Positions 6,282 to 16,789 of a stretch of 30,830 nucleotides of DNA are shown one piece after another (within the stretch, counting starts at the first letter, position 1; each line of letters begins with the position of its first letter). The DNA is from DATJPY01 sp035506135. GTDB lineage: Bacteria; Myxococcota_A; UBA9160; PR03. A program made the translations under genes and the position numbers. The stretch covers positions 1 through 30,830 of the forward strand of contig DATJPY010000124.1 of the NCBI GenBank assembly GCA_035506135.1, given 5' to 3'. The notes beneath the pieces are model-generated. The model was given only the letters and a program-made list of their open reading frames with translations. It made no database searches and was not told where the DNA came from.

Positions 6282-8876
6282 CTAGGGGCGAGAGCTTCGC
6301 CGGGGACGCACCCGATTCCAGCGCCGCAGCAGGGCTCCCATCACGAGCGCGAGCTCCGCGCCGACGCCGCAGCGGGGCGGGCTCTCCCAGTACGGCCATT
6401 CGCGCGAGCAGTCCGGGTCGGCGAAGTCGACGAGACCGTCGCCGTCGTCGTCCGCTCCGTTGTCGCACTGCGGGTTCTCGAGCGCCGCTTCGGGCGCGGG
6501 GCAGCCGGGATCGTCCATGTCGACGAGACCGTCGCCGTCGTCGTCGACGCCGTTGTCGCAGCCGGGCTTGATGGCCTGCGTCGCGACCCGCGTGATGCGA
6601 GACTCGCCCGCCGCGAGCGTGCCGCTGTCGACGACACTCCCCACTCCGTTCATCGCCAGAGCGCCTGCGCCCGCGAAGTGCGCTGCCCCGGTTCCGGTGA
6701 CCTGGAGGTCGAGCGGACCCACGACCGGACCGAACGCGAAGCCGAAGCCGTCGCCGCGCCCGATCCATCGGCTGTCCGGGATCTCGGTCATCGGACCGGT
6801 GACGTCGCTGTAGCCGAGTCGACGTCCGAGCCCGTCAACGACGAAGCCATCCACGGGGTCGAGCGCCGCCACCAGCGCGCCGGTGCGGATGATGTTGGCG
6901 CCGGACCAGAGCGACTGCGCCGTGCTCTGGTGCAGCGAGGTCGAGACGTCGCTCGGCTCGAAGGAGGCGCCCAACACCGAGAGGATCAGCTCCTGGACAT
7001 CGGGGTTGAACATGAGCGCGAGATGCGAGACCCCTGCGCTCGTGTTCGCGCCCTTCGCGAACGGAGCCAGCAGCACGCGCGAATCGCCGTAGAAGAGCTC
7101 GGCCGACGACTCGATCGGCACCGTGCCATCCCCGTTCGCGGCGACGGCGTGGTCGAGGAACCACTCCTCGCCCGGCGCGGGCGCGCGCGGGACGAAGTCG
7201 CCGAAGGCGGCGATGCGGCGCCCGCCCACCGCCGGTCCGACGAGGCGCTCCACCGTCGTCGGAGTCGCCACGTTGGTCCCGTAGATCACCGTCGTGGTGT
7301 CGCAGAGGCTGGCGAAGGACGCCGGGTCTCCCGCCGGCTGGAAGTCGAAGCCCGCGTTCAGGTCGAGCAGCCAGTCGTTGCGCGCGGCGGGGTCGGCGTT
7401 CACGTTATCGACGCCGTTCCCGAGGTCGAGGAAGTCGTAGGTCGCGAGCAGCGCGCGAATCGTCGGAACGTACTGGTCGATGAACTGGATCGGGTCGGGC
7501 TGGCCGCTCAGCGGATCGGCGATCGAGAGCGCGTCGATCGGCTGGGGCCCGCCGACGATCGCTCCGCCCGGGAGCTTGAGGTACACGCGGTTCAGGATCT
7601 TCGACAGCACGGCCACGTAGGCCGGGTCCGCAACCCAGTTGTCGTGGAGCGGATTCCAGGCCTTGGACGCGCCGCGGTTCGGGACGCCGACGAGGATCAG
7701 GTTCCGCACGCGAGGCAGCGTGGTGCTGGAATCGACGGCGTCCCCGTAGGCCGCGCTCTGGATGTAGGTGCGCGCGACCAGGCCTCCGGTGCTGTGCGCG
7801 ATCACGTCGACCACGTCGAGCGCCTCGCCGCCGTGATCCTGCGCCCACTGCTGGACCGCCTGCCTCAGAACCGCGCCGAGGTAGTCGACCCCGTACTCGA
7901 AGCTCGAATCGGCGACCGATGCGCCCGTGAGGCCGCTCACGAAGCCGTCGTAGATGCCGTCGGCGGGACCGGGCGGCAGCCGCCAGTCGTAGTCGACCAC
8001 GAAGAGGTCCTTGCCGTCGACGTAGCCGACGTTGCGGAGCGTCTGCAGCAGGTCGTCGTAGGCGCCGGCCAGCGGGTCGGTCTGCGTGAAGGAGGGGTCG
8101 ATGCCGCGCTGGAACAGCCAGGGGCCGTCGTCGGCGAGGTCCGCCGCGTAGGTGCCGCCGATGCCGGGCACGACCACGACGGGACGCCGCGGCGGGAGCG
8201 GGCTGAAGTCGAAGCTGAACTCGACGTTCTGGCTCTGCTCGCCCGAGGGATAGCTCGCGCTCGCTGCAACGCTCCCGGAGATGCTGAAGCCCGGGGGCTC
8301 GGCGATCGCGCTGGTATCGAAGCCCTGCTGCAGGATCGGCGTCAGGCTCGTCACGCCGGGGAGACCCGACACGGCGACCGTCCCCGGGACGACCCCCTTG
8401 AAGAGCGGCATCACGTGGATCGTCACGCGGGTGGGGGTGTCGACGGCGAAGGTCGCCGAGAAGCTGGCGCTCCCCGACGTCGTGCTCGACGCCACGTCGT
8501 CGCAGCCTTCCGCGTTCGGTCGGCCAAGCGCCTGTGCCTGCAGACCGAAGGACGAGATGTCCGTCGAAGGCATCGTGTCGGGGTAGGCGGAGACCTGGAC
8601 GTAGCCGTAGGCGTCGTACACCCGGCACTGGCGCCCGAAGTTCTGGAGGCAGGACTCGCTCGCCTCCCACAGCGGCGGTCCCTGCTGGTCGAAGCGGCCG
8701 CAGTTGAGCCCGCCGACCGTCACCGTCGCCTGGCCGCCTCCAGTGCTGTTGCCGGTCAGGCTCGTGACGTGAACCGCGGCACGTGCCGATGTAGCGGCGA
8801 CGAGCGTGAGGCACAGCCCGATCGCCATCGCGGCGCCGGCCCGGCTTCGACTCTCCAGCGTGTCGGCTCGCAGCAT
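6282..8876 (-). CDS. Secreted LCAT-like lipase/acyltransferase with Ca-binding-type repeats and sorting tail
   Basis: 864 residues from the ATG at 8876, which has GGGAG 8 nt upstream; an in-frame GTG at 8906 is less likely. A signal peptide ends near residue 33 (TSARA). A beta-rich region follows, then an alpha/beta-hydrolase domain: VPGIGG (236-241), the nucleophile elbow HSTGG with S362, GDGTVP with likely catalytic D583, and SHLAL with likely H618. The order and motifs fit the lecithin:cholesterol acyltransferase/lipase family. After a beta-sandwich-like section come two near-identical 31-residue repeats (from about 771), each with C-D-N-G and D-D-D-G-D-G, an EF-loop-like calcium motif. 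The end is Cys-Gly-x-Gly-x-Glu-Leu, a short hydrophobic stretch and an Arg-rich tail (836-864), a MYXO-CTERM-like sorting signal. An extracellular or cell-surface lipid esterase is the best reading. Confidence 0.78.
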   Translation of the reverse strand: MLRADTLESRSRAGAAMAIGLCLTLVAATSARAAVHVTSLTGNSTGGGQATVTVGGLNCGRFDQQGPPLWEASESCLQNFGRQCRVYDAYGYVQVSAYPDTMPSTDISSFGLQAQALGRPNAEGCDDVASSTTSGSASFSATFAVDTPTRVTIHVMPLFKGVVPGTVAVSGLPGVTSLTPILQQGFDTSAIAEPPGFSISGSVAASASYPSGEQSQNVEFSFDFSPLPPRRPVVVVPGIGGTYAADLADDGPWLFQRGIDPSFTQTDPLAGAYDDLLQTLRNVGYVDGKDLFVVDYDWRLPPGPADGIYDGFVSGLTGASVADSSFEYGVDYLGAVLRQAVQQWAQDHGGEALDVVDVIAHSTGGLVARTYIQSAAYGDAVDSSTTLPRVRNLILVGVPNRGASKAWNPLHDNWVADPAYVAVLSKILNRVYLKLPGGAIVGGPQPIDALSIADPLSGQPDPIQFIDQYVPTIRALLATYDFLDLGNGVDNVNADPAARNDWLLDLNAGFDFQPAGDPASFASLCDTTTVIYGTNVATPTTVERLVGPAVGGRRIAAFGDFVPRAPAPGEEWFLDHAVAANGDGTVPIESSAELFYGDSRVLLAPFAKGANTSAGVSHLALMFNPDVQELILSVLGASFEPSDVSTSLHQSTAQSLWSGANIIRTGALVAALDPVDGFVVDGLGRRLGYSDVTGPMTEIPDSRWIGRGDGFGFAFGPVVGPLDLQVTGTGAAHFAGAGALAMNGVGSVVDSGTLAAGESRITRVATQAIKPGCDNGVDDDGDGLVDMDDPGCPAPEAALENPQCDNGADDDGDGLVDFADPDCSREWPYWESPPRCGVGAELALVMGALLRRWNRVRPRRSSRP

Positions 8877-8994
8877 ACGGAGGGCTCCCTCGGCACCTTC
8901 TATCACGGCAGCGTCACCGGGCGATGTCCCGCGATGACGGGACGGTCAACCGCCGGCGCCCCGCACCGAGCCCGAGCGCGACACGCGAAAAGCG

Positions 8995-9000
8995 TACAAT
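8995..9000 (+). promoter_or_regulatory. -10 element of a likely leaderless promoter for the histidine kinase
   Basis: TACAAT (5 of 6 matches to TATAAT) ends exactly 6 bp before the GTG at 9007, which would put the transcription start on the start codon. No Shine-Dalgarno sequence precedes that GTG. I see no good -35. It lies in the 130-bp gap divergent to the lipase gene. Confidence 0.5.
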
Positions 9001-9006
9001 CGCGGC

Positions 9007-10908
9007 GTGCGCGCCTCCTGCTGCTGGCCGGTCCTGCTGCTGCTCTGCGCCTGCGCGGCCGAGCCGCCCGGCGGCGCGCCCGGCGTCGTTCGCCTCGGGC
9101 GGGCGGAGCTGCAGCTAGATCCCGCGTCGGCTCCGCCCGCGTCGGGTGCCGGGGAGCCCGTGTCGCTTCCCGACCGCTGGCGCGAGCGCCGCCCCGGCGC
9201 CGGAGGTGCGGCGTGGTACCGACTCGAGCTGCCCCGGCCGGTCGAGCCCGCCGGCACCTGGGCCGTCTATCTCCCGCACGTGAACATGAATGCCGCGGTG
9301 TGGATCAACGGCATGCCGGTGGGCTCCGGCGGGCGCTTCGCGGAGCCCGTAGCGAACAACTTCAACCGCCCGCTCTACTTCGCCTTTCCCGCGGCGCTGC
9401 TCGACCGCCCCGTGAATGCGCTGGAGATCCGGCTCTTCGCGCTTCCGCACCACTACGGCGAGCTCGACCCGGTCTGGGCCGGACCGGACGAGGCGCTGCG
9501 GCCGTTCTACGAGGGCGCCTACCGCGAGCGGGTCACGCTCGCCGAGGTCGCCACCGCGCTCTGCTTCGCGATCGTGCTCTTCAGCGGCGCGCTCTGGCTC
9601 GGAAGCGGACGCGATCCCGTGTATGGCTGGCTCGCCGTAGTCACGGCGTTGTGGACCCTCGCGAGCCTCAACTACTGGCTGCGCGATCTCCCCGTCGGGC
9701 ACTGGACCTGGGAGCGCATCGTGCACCCCGCGCTGGACGGGTTCATGCTCGCCCTGGCCGTCTGGGCGCACCGGTTCGCGGGCGTCGTCCGGCCGCGCCT
9801 CGAGCGCGCGTTCGCCGCGGCTGCGGCAATCTCGCTCGGCGTCGCCTGGATCGTCCCCGCGTCGCACCTGTACCCGACCGTCAACGTGATCCACGCCGCG
9901 GTGTTCCCCGCCGCCGTCTACGCCACCGCGCTGATCCTGGCGCACGTGCGCCACCTCCGTCCGGCCGAGGCCGTGCTCTACAGCGCGAGCGGCATCGTGG
10001 CCCTCGCCCTCGCGATCCACGACCTCGCGATGCAGTTCGGGGACGCCGACCCCGGCACGCCCTTCCTGCTCCCCTACATCGTTCCGCTCATGCTGCTCTC
10101 GTTCGGATCGACGCTGGTGATCCGCTTCGCATCGGCACTGCGGGGCGTCGAGACGCTCAACCGCGAGCTCGAGCAGCGCGTCGTCGACAAGCACCGCGAG
10201 CTCGAGCAGAGCTACGACGATCGGCGCGCCCTCGAGCGCGCCAAGCTCCTCGCCGAGGAACGCGAGCGCCTGGTGCGCGACATGCACGACGGCCTGGGCG
10301 GTCAGCTCGTCTCGCTGCTCTCGCTCGTCGAGGCCGACGGCGCCTCGGACCCGCGCATCGCGCCGGCCGTGCGCGCGGCGCTCGCCGACATGCGCCTCGT
10401 CATCGACTCGCTGGACCCGGCCCTGCAGACGATCGGCGGCGCGCTCGGCGCGGCACGCGCCCGCTTCGAGCCGCTCCTCTCGCGCAGCGGCGTGCGGCTC
10501 GAGTGGCAGGCGAGCGATCTGCCGCGCACCCCGTGGCTGGGACCGCAGGACTACCTGCACGTGCTGCGCATCGTGCAGGAGGGGATCGTCAACGCCGTGC
10601 GGCATGCGGGCGCCAGCCGGGTCGCGGTGCGCACCGGACGGCGGCCCGACCCAAGCGGCAGCCCGGGCATCTTCGTCGAGGTCTGCGACGACGGGCGCGG
10701 CTTCGATCCCACGCGGCTCGAGAAGATGGACGCTCGGGGCGACAAGACGAGCGCGCGTGGGCTGCGCAACATGCGGGAGCGGGCCGCGCGGCTCGCGGGT
10801 ACGCTGCGCGTCGAGGCCGCACAACGCGACGAGGATGGAACGCCGATCGGAACTCGCGTGGAGCTCTGGCTTCCGGCCTCCCCGACGCCGCCTAGCCGTC
10901 CAGCTTGA
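9007..10908 (+). CDS. 7TM (DISM-type) sensor histidine kinase, NarL/DesK class
   Basis: 633 residues, GTG start at 9007. The N-terminus has a hydrophobic core ending in LLLCAC, a possible lipobox. Residues about 30-165 form a periplasmic jelly-roll-like sensor (with VWINGMPVG) as in 7TMR-DISM proteins. About seven spans follow (roughly 178-375), then a coiled coil (380-420). The dimerisation box RDMHDGLGGQ places the phospho-accepting His at 427, typical of HisKA_3 kinases. The ATPase domain shows the N-box EGIVNAVRHAG (N529), DDGRGFDP (561-568) and GLRNMRERA (585-593). All catalytic motifs are intact. The facing gene at 10892-11551 encodes a NarL-type regulator, its probable partner, although the two are convergent and overlap by 17 bp. 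The ligand is unknown; the sensor fold suggests a carbohydrate-like or envelope signal. Confidence 0.88.
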   Translation: MRASCCWPVLLLLCACAAEPPGGAPGVVRLGRAELQLDPASAPPASGAGEPVSLPDRWRERRPGAGGAAWYRLELPRPVEPAGTWAVYLPHVNMNAAVWINGMPVGSGGRFAEPVANNFNRPLYFAFPAALLDRPVNALEIRLFALPHHYGELDPVWAGPDEALRPFYEGAYRERVTLAEVATALCFAIVLFSGALWLGSGRDPVYGWLAVVTALWTLASLNYWLRDLPVGHWTWERIVHPALDGFMLALAVWAHRFAGVVRPRLERAFAAAAAISLGVAWIVPASHLYPTVNVIHAAVFPAAVYATALILAHVRHLRPAEAVLYSASGIVALALAIHDLAMQFGDADPGTPFLLPYIVPLMLLSFGSTLVIRFASALRGVETLNRELEQRVVDKHRELEQSYDDRRALERAKLLAEERERLVRDMHDGLGGQLVSLLSLVEADGASDPRIAPAVRAALADMRLVIDSLDPALQTIGGALGAARARFEPLLSRSGVRLEWQASDLPRTPWLGPQDYLHVLRIVQEGIVNAVRHAGASRVAVRTGRRPDPSGSPGIFVEVCDDGRGFDPTRLEKMDARGDKTSARGLRNMRERAARLAGTLRVEAAQRDEDGTPIGTRVELWLPASPTPPSRPA

Positions 10909-11551
10909 CGATCCCGAGCTGCAGCGCCTCGAAGACGGCCTCGGCGCGCGACCGGACCTCGAGCTTGCGGTAGATGCGCCGCACGAAGGTCCCGACGGTG
11001 TGCGGAGAGAGCGCGAGGAGGGTCGCGATCTCGGGGAAGGTGAAGCCCTTCACGACGAGCTCGAGCACCTCGAGCTCGCGCTTGGAGAGCACGGGCGTGC
11101 TCTCCGCGCTGGTCGTCGCGGCGCGCTCCTGGAAGCGCAGGATGAGGTGCTGGGCGATGGCCGGCGTGATCGGAGAGCCGCCGGCCAGGAGCTGCAGGAT
11201 CGCCACGCCCACGCCCTCCTCCGACTCGTCCTTCAGCAGGTAGCCCCGCGCGCCCGCCTCGATCGCCCCGAGCACGCTCTTCTCGTCGCCGAAGACCGTC
11301 ACGACCATCGACTGCGTGTCGGCCGACAGCGCGCGCGCGGCGCGGATCAGATCGATGCCGTGCCCATCCGGGAGGTCCAGGTCGACCAGGAGCACCTCGG
11401 GCGGGTCGCGGCGGAGCACCCGGAGCGCGTCCCCACAGGTTCCGACCGCGTCGGCAAGCTCGATCTCCTCGGGGTGGGCCGCGATCGCGCGCGCGAGGCG
11501 CTCGCGCGTGGGCTCGTCGTCCTCGACGATCAGGATCCGCCGACGGCTCAA
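10892..11551 (-). CDS. NarL/LuxR-family response regulator
   Basis: 219 residues. I start it at the TTG at 11551-11549 because GGAGG (minus strand, 11563-11559) sits 7 nt upstream and the receiver domain begins at once (SRRRILIVEDDEP). The longer open frame upstream is low-complexity Arg-rich text. Receiver motifs: acidic pair D11-D12, phospho-acceptor D57 in LLVDLDLPDG, T85 and K107. The C-terminal helix-turn-helix (about 155-210) reads LSKRELEVLELVVKGFTFPEIA, as in LuxR/NarL proteins. The likely partner is the convergent histidine kinase. A minus-strand TAGACT at 11576-11571 is a possible -10 just upstream of the ribosome site. Targets are unknown; the divergent beta-helix gene across a 154-bp gap is the nearest candidate. 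Confidence 0.87.
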   Translation of the reverse strand: MSRRRILIVEDDEPTRERLARAIAAHPEEIELADAVGTCGDALRVLRRDPPEVLLVDLDLPDGHGIDLIRAARALSADTQSMVVTVFGDEKSVLGAIEAGARGYLLKDESEEGVGVAILQLLAGGSPITPAIAQHLILRFQERAATTSAESTPVLSKRELEVLELVVKGFTFPEIATLLALSPHTVGTFVRRIYRKLEVRSRAEAVFEALQLGIVKLDG

Positions 11552-11663
11552 GGGATCGCCTCCGAATGCCAGTCTATCACGCGAGATTCCGCGGAAGCGG
11601 CCTCGGCTGTCGCGCCTTCGCGGGACGCCCGCCGGCTCTCGGACCGGCACCTCGAGCCCGAGG

Positions 11664-11694
11664 TTGACAAGCCAGTCACCCCCGAGTGTATACT
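11664..11694 (+). promoter_or_regulatory. Near-consensus sigma-70 promoter of the beta-helix gene
   Basis: A perfect -35 TTGACA (11664-11669) and TATACT (11689-11694, 5 of 6) are separated by 19 bp, slightly longer than the 17-bp optimum. The predicted start near 11701 leaves a leader of only about 5 nt before the ATG at 11706, and there is no Shine-Dalgarno sequence, so the mRNA would be almost leaderless. Confidence 0.65.
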
Positions 11695-11705
11695 CGCGCG
11701 CTCCC

Positions 11706-13079
11706 ATGGATCTCCTGCGCGGTGCGGCCGCTGCCCTCTCTCTGCTGTTCGCCCTGCCGGTCGCGGCCGTGCAGCTCCCGACGCTCTGGGTATGGCCCGG
11801 CGACCTCTGCAGCGCGACGCTCCAGGAGTGCATCGACGGCACCGCGCCCGGGGACATCGTCCTCGTCGCGACCAACGGCCCGATCGACGAGTCGATCACC
11901 ATCACGGGTGCGCTCGACCTCGCCGCGGCCGGCGGCTTCTACCCCACCTTCTCGGCGTCCCAGTTCATCACCGCCCGGACCTCGTCGAGCGGCGACCAGA
12001 GGATCTCGATCCGAGGGCTCCGGCTCGACCGCGGCTTCATCCGGGTGCACCAGCAGAGCACGGGGACGCTGACCGCGGAGGTCCGCGACAACACCGTCAC
12101 GGCCCTCGACAACGGATTCCCGGCGATCTGGATCGATGGCTCGATCGGTCCCGTCTCCGCATCGGTCTCGGGAAACACCCTGGAGGTCCTGCCCAACTCG
12201 GCCGGCCAGCAGACGGGAATCGCGGTGACCTCGTCGCTCGCCGCACACGCCACGATCGACCACAACCTCGTCCACGTGCAGGCCGGGAGCCAGGCGATGG
12301 GGATCGCGGTCTCGGGTCAGGCGGACGCCGCATTCGACGTGATCGCGAATCGCATCTCCGGCGTGGGCTATAACGAGGGGATCGACGTGAGCCAGTCGGG
12401 AAGCGGCACGATCACGGCGCGCATCCTGGACAACCTGGTGACGGGTCAGGCCAACCAGTCGGGAGTGCCCGGGGCCCTCGTCCTCTACAGCGGAAGCAGC
12501 AGCGGCTTGCTCGACGTGACCGTCGTCAACAACACGTTTCCCTACGACGACACCGCAATTGCGTCCCGGATCGATCCGCCAGCGACGGCGAGCGTCCGGA
12601 TCGCGAACAATCTCTTCACCGGCAACAGCTCCGCGGCGATGCATCTGAGCGGGCTCGTCGACGGCGCGAGCCTGACGCAGGACTACAACCTCTTCTTCGC
12701 CAACGGAACGGACATCGCGGCGACCCCATCGGCGACGCCCGGGCCGCACAGCGTGTTCGCGAACCCGCACTATGCGGCGTCCGGCAACTACCGGCTCCTC
12801 GATCCCTCGCCGGCTGCCGACGCGGGCGACGACGCGGCGGTCCCCGCCGATCTGCTGACCGACCTCGACGGAAACGCGCGCGTCGCGCGGTCGCACGTGG
12901 ACATCGGCGCCTACGAGGTGCCCGAGCCGGACGCCGCGCCCGCGGCGGCGACCGCGGCAATCAGCGCGGCGTGGGCGGCGGCGCGTCGTCGGCGAGCGCG
13001 CGCGCTCGAAAGACGTCAGCGCGGACTCAGCACCACCACCGGAATGTCGCGCTTCGTACCGGCCTGGTACTTGTCGTAG
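11706..13079 (+). CDS. Secreted right-handed beta-helix protein with PEP-CTERM-like tail
   Basis: 457 residues. A signal peptide covers about residues 1-22 (LLFALPVAAVQ). The body is a ladder of short beta-strand repeats with Asn-rich turns (VSGNTLEV, IDHNLVHV, VIANRISGV, ILDNLVTG, IANNLFTG), typical of a parallel beta-helix as in pectate-lyase-like surface proteins. No polysaccharide-lyase catalytic set is recognisable. Near the end, DVGAYE-type text (HVDIGAYEVPEP) is followed by a PEP-CTERM-like arrangement: VPEP (405-408), an Ala-rich hydrophobic helix and an Arg cluster (about 427-430). Unusually, the frame runs about 24 residues past the Arg cluster and overlaps the convergent gene by 64 bp. 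Probably an exported surface or matrix protein; exact role unknown. Confidence 0.75.
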   Translation: MDLLRGAAAALSLLFALPVAAVQLPTLWVWPGDLCSATLQECIDGTAPGDIVLVATNGPIDESITITGALDLAAAGGFYPTFSASQFITARTSSSGDQRISIRGLRLDRGFIRVHQQSTGTLTAEVRDNTVTALDNGFPAIWIDGSIGPVSASVSGNTLEVLPNSAGQQTGIAVTSSLAAHATIDHNLVHVQAGSQAMGIAVSGQADAAFDVIANRISGVGYNEGIDVSQSGSGTITARILDNLVTGQANQSGVPGALVLYSGSSSGLLDVTVVNNTFPYDDTAIASRIDPPATASVRIANNLFTGNSSAAMHLSGLVDGASLTQDYNLFFANGTDIAATPSATPGPHSVFANPHYAASGNYRLLDPSPAADAGDDAAVPADLLTDLDGNARVARSHVDIGAYEVPEPDAAPAAATAAISAAWAAARRRRARALERRQRGLSTTTGMSRFVPAWYLS

Positions 13080-13429
13080 TCGGGCCACTGCGCCGTCATG
13101 ACGGGCCACAGGCGCTTCTTCTCCGCGGCGCTCGCCGTGCGCGCGGTGACGGGGAGGACCGCGTCGCGCACCTGGATCTCCACGTCGGGGTGCGCGAGGA
13201 GGTTCTTGTACCAGCCCGGGTGCTCGGGAGAGCCGCCGCGCGACGCGACGATCACGTAGTCCTTCGCGTCCCGGCCGTAGATCAGCGGGAACTTGCGCGT
13301 CGCTCCCGTCTTGCGGCCGCGCGTGTGGAGGATCAGGACCGAGGTGCCGTTCCAGTCGTGGCCGGTCCGACCCCCGGTCGCCTCGTACTGCCGGACGTGC
13401 TCGTCGCCGAAGAGGCTGAAGTCGGGCAT
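13016..13429 (-). CDS. Deazaflavin (F420)-dependent nitroreductase-like protein, Ddn family
   Basis: 137 residues from the ATG at 13429; the longer frame upstream is an Arg-rich run with no family match. The text fits the Ddn/F420H2-dependent oxidoreductase family (usually 130-150 residues): VLILHTRGRKTGATRKFPLIY at about 26-46, then a PEHPGWYKNLLAHPDVEIQV stretch at about 66-85, which is the family signature around the F420 phosphate site. It would be a soluble split-barrel protein using reduced F420 on an unknown substrate. The npdG gene 3.5 kb away shows that F420 is used by this organism. Its 3' end overlaps the beta-helix gene by 64 bp, tail to tail. The start is preceded by a -10-like hexamer at exactly 6 bp. 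Confidence 0.82.
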   Translation of the reverse strand: MPDFSLFGDEHVRQYEATGGRTGHDWNGTSVLILHTRGRKTGATRKFPLIYGRDAKDYVIVASRGGSPEHPGWYKNLLAHPDVEIQVRDAVLPVTARTASAAEKKRLWPVMTAQWPDYDKYQAGTKRDIPVVVLSPR

Positions 13430-13435
13430 GCGCCC

Positions 13436-13441
13436 AGGATG
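13436..13441 (-). promoter_or_regulatory. Possible leaderless-type -10 for the Ddn-like gene
   Basis: On the minus strand CATCCT is followed by 6 bp and the ATG at 13429. It matches TATAAT at only three positions, but these include the A at position 2 and the T at position 6. No Shine-Dalgarno is present. It is supported mainly by the same spacing at five other genes in the window. Confidence 0.3.
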
Positions 13442-13494
13442 CCACGTCCACCGCCGCGCGACGAGCCGCGGGGATTCTCGGGACGAAGAGAAGA

Positions 13495-13526
13495 ACGCGG
13501 AGGCCCCGTTTCCAGGACCTCCGCGT
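13495..13526 (-). terminator. Likely terminator of nrdJ
   Basis: A perfect 9-bp inverted repeat ACGCGGAGG / CCTCCGCGT with a 14-nt loop lies 74 bp beyond the nrdJ stop. On the minus strand it is followed by the pyrimidine-rich TCTTCTCTTC, an imperfect T tract. It sits in the 170-bp gap between nrdJ and the Ddn-like gene; the rest of that gap holds only the Ddn-like start region. Confidence 0.55.
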
Positions 13527-13599
13527 CTTCGCCGGCGCCTCACCCCCCTTGGAGACGCCGGCTCAGTGCGAGGGGTTGGTGGGGATCGGGGGATCTCGG

Positions 13600-16386
<2,787 letters not shown>

Positions 16387-16567
16387 GCTGGCCTCCCCTT
16401 CCCCCACGATGAGATCGATGAAATGAGATCAATGAGCTCGACGCGATCGACGAGGTCCGCACGATCCGAGCGACACCGATCCCCGCGCGGCACCCACCCG
16501 GCGCCGCGAACGGCCCACTCGACTGCAGGAATCAACCGTCGAGAGCGAAGAGATCCGGGGACGAAGA

Positions 16568-16591
16568 GGGCCCGGGTACACCCCCGGGCCC
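16568..16591 (-). other. Strong GC hairpin in the nrdJ leader
   Basis: GGGCCCGGG (16568-16576) and CCCGGGCCC (16583-16591) pair perfectly with a 6-nt loop. On the minus strand CTCTTCGTC follows, a weak pyrimidine tract. It lies about 180 nt before the nrdJ start, within the predicted leader, so it could act as an attenuator or mRNA stabiliser. Function is inferred from position only. Confidence 0.45.
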
Positions 16592-16703
16592 CCCGAGCCC
16601 GATCTGGGTCCTCCTTCCCATTTCGAGCTCGCCACCTTCCGACGACCGCCTAGTTACGAACCCCCCCAAGCCGCCGGAAGGCCGTTCACATCCCCGTTGC
16701 CGT

Positions 16704-16732
16704 GGAATACTCCTGCCACGCGGGGTCGTCAA
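16704..16732 (-). promoter_or_regulatory. Sigma-70-like promoter of nrdJ
   Basis: On the minus strand TTGACG (16732-16727, 5 of 6) and TATTCC (16709-16704, 4 of 6) are exactly 17 bp apart. An AT-rich stretch (TTGTATTTTTT) lies just upstream of the -35 like an UP element. The predicted start near 16697 gives a leader of about 310 nt. Confidence 0.6.
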
Positions 16733-16741
16733 TCCGAAAAA

Positions 16742-16789
16742 ATACAAGATGTCGAGTGAGGAGGGAAGTTGAGCTACAAGGCATCGTGG
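16742..16789 (-). promoter_or_regulatory. Tandem NrdR-box candidates upstream of nrdJ
   Basis: Two 16-bp sites, 16742-16757 and 16774-16789, share TACAAG at the same place and repeat with a 32-bp period, about three helical turns, which is the usual arrangement of NrdR boxes. Against my recalled form ACACAAGATATAGTGT the first matches 12 of 16 and the second 10 of 16. They lie directly upstream of the predicted -35. NrdR is the known ATP/dATP-sensing repressor of ribonucleotide reductase genes; no nrdR gene is in the window. Confidence 0.55.

Noticed and set aside
6678..10895. Very long plus-strand open frame of 1405 codons
   Set aside because: It runs antisense to the lipase and then in a wrong frame through the kinase gene. 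Its translation is Arg/Ala/Gly-rich with no domain, the usual shadow in high-GC DNA, while both real genes show catalytic motifs.
11552..11905. Longer N-terminus for the NarL-type regulator
   Set aside because: It is Arg-rich, antisense to the beta-helix gene start and its promoter, and the TTG at 11551 has a well-placed GGAGG.
16387..16740. Cobalamin riboswitch in the nrdJ leader
   Set aside because: I looked for the B12 box and the conserved core on the minus strand and found neither.
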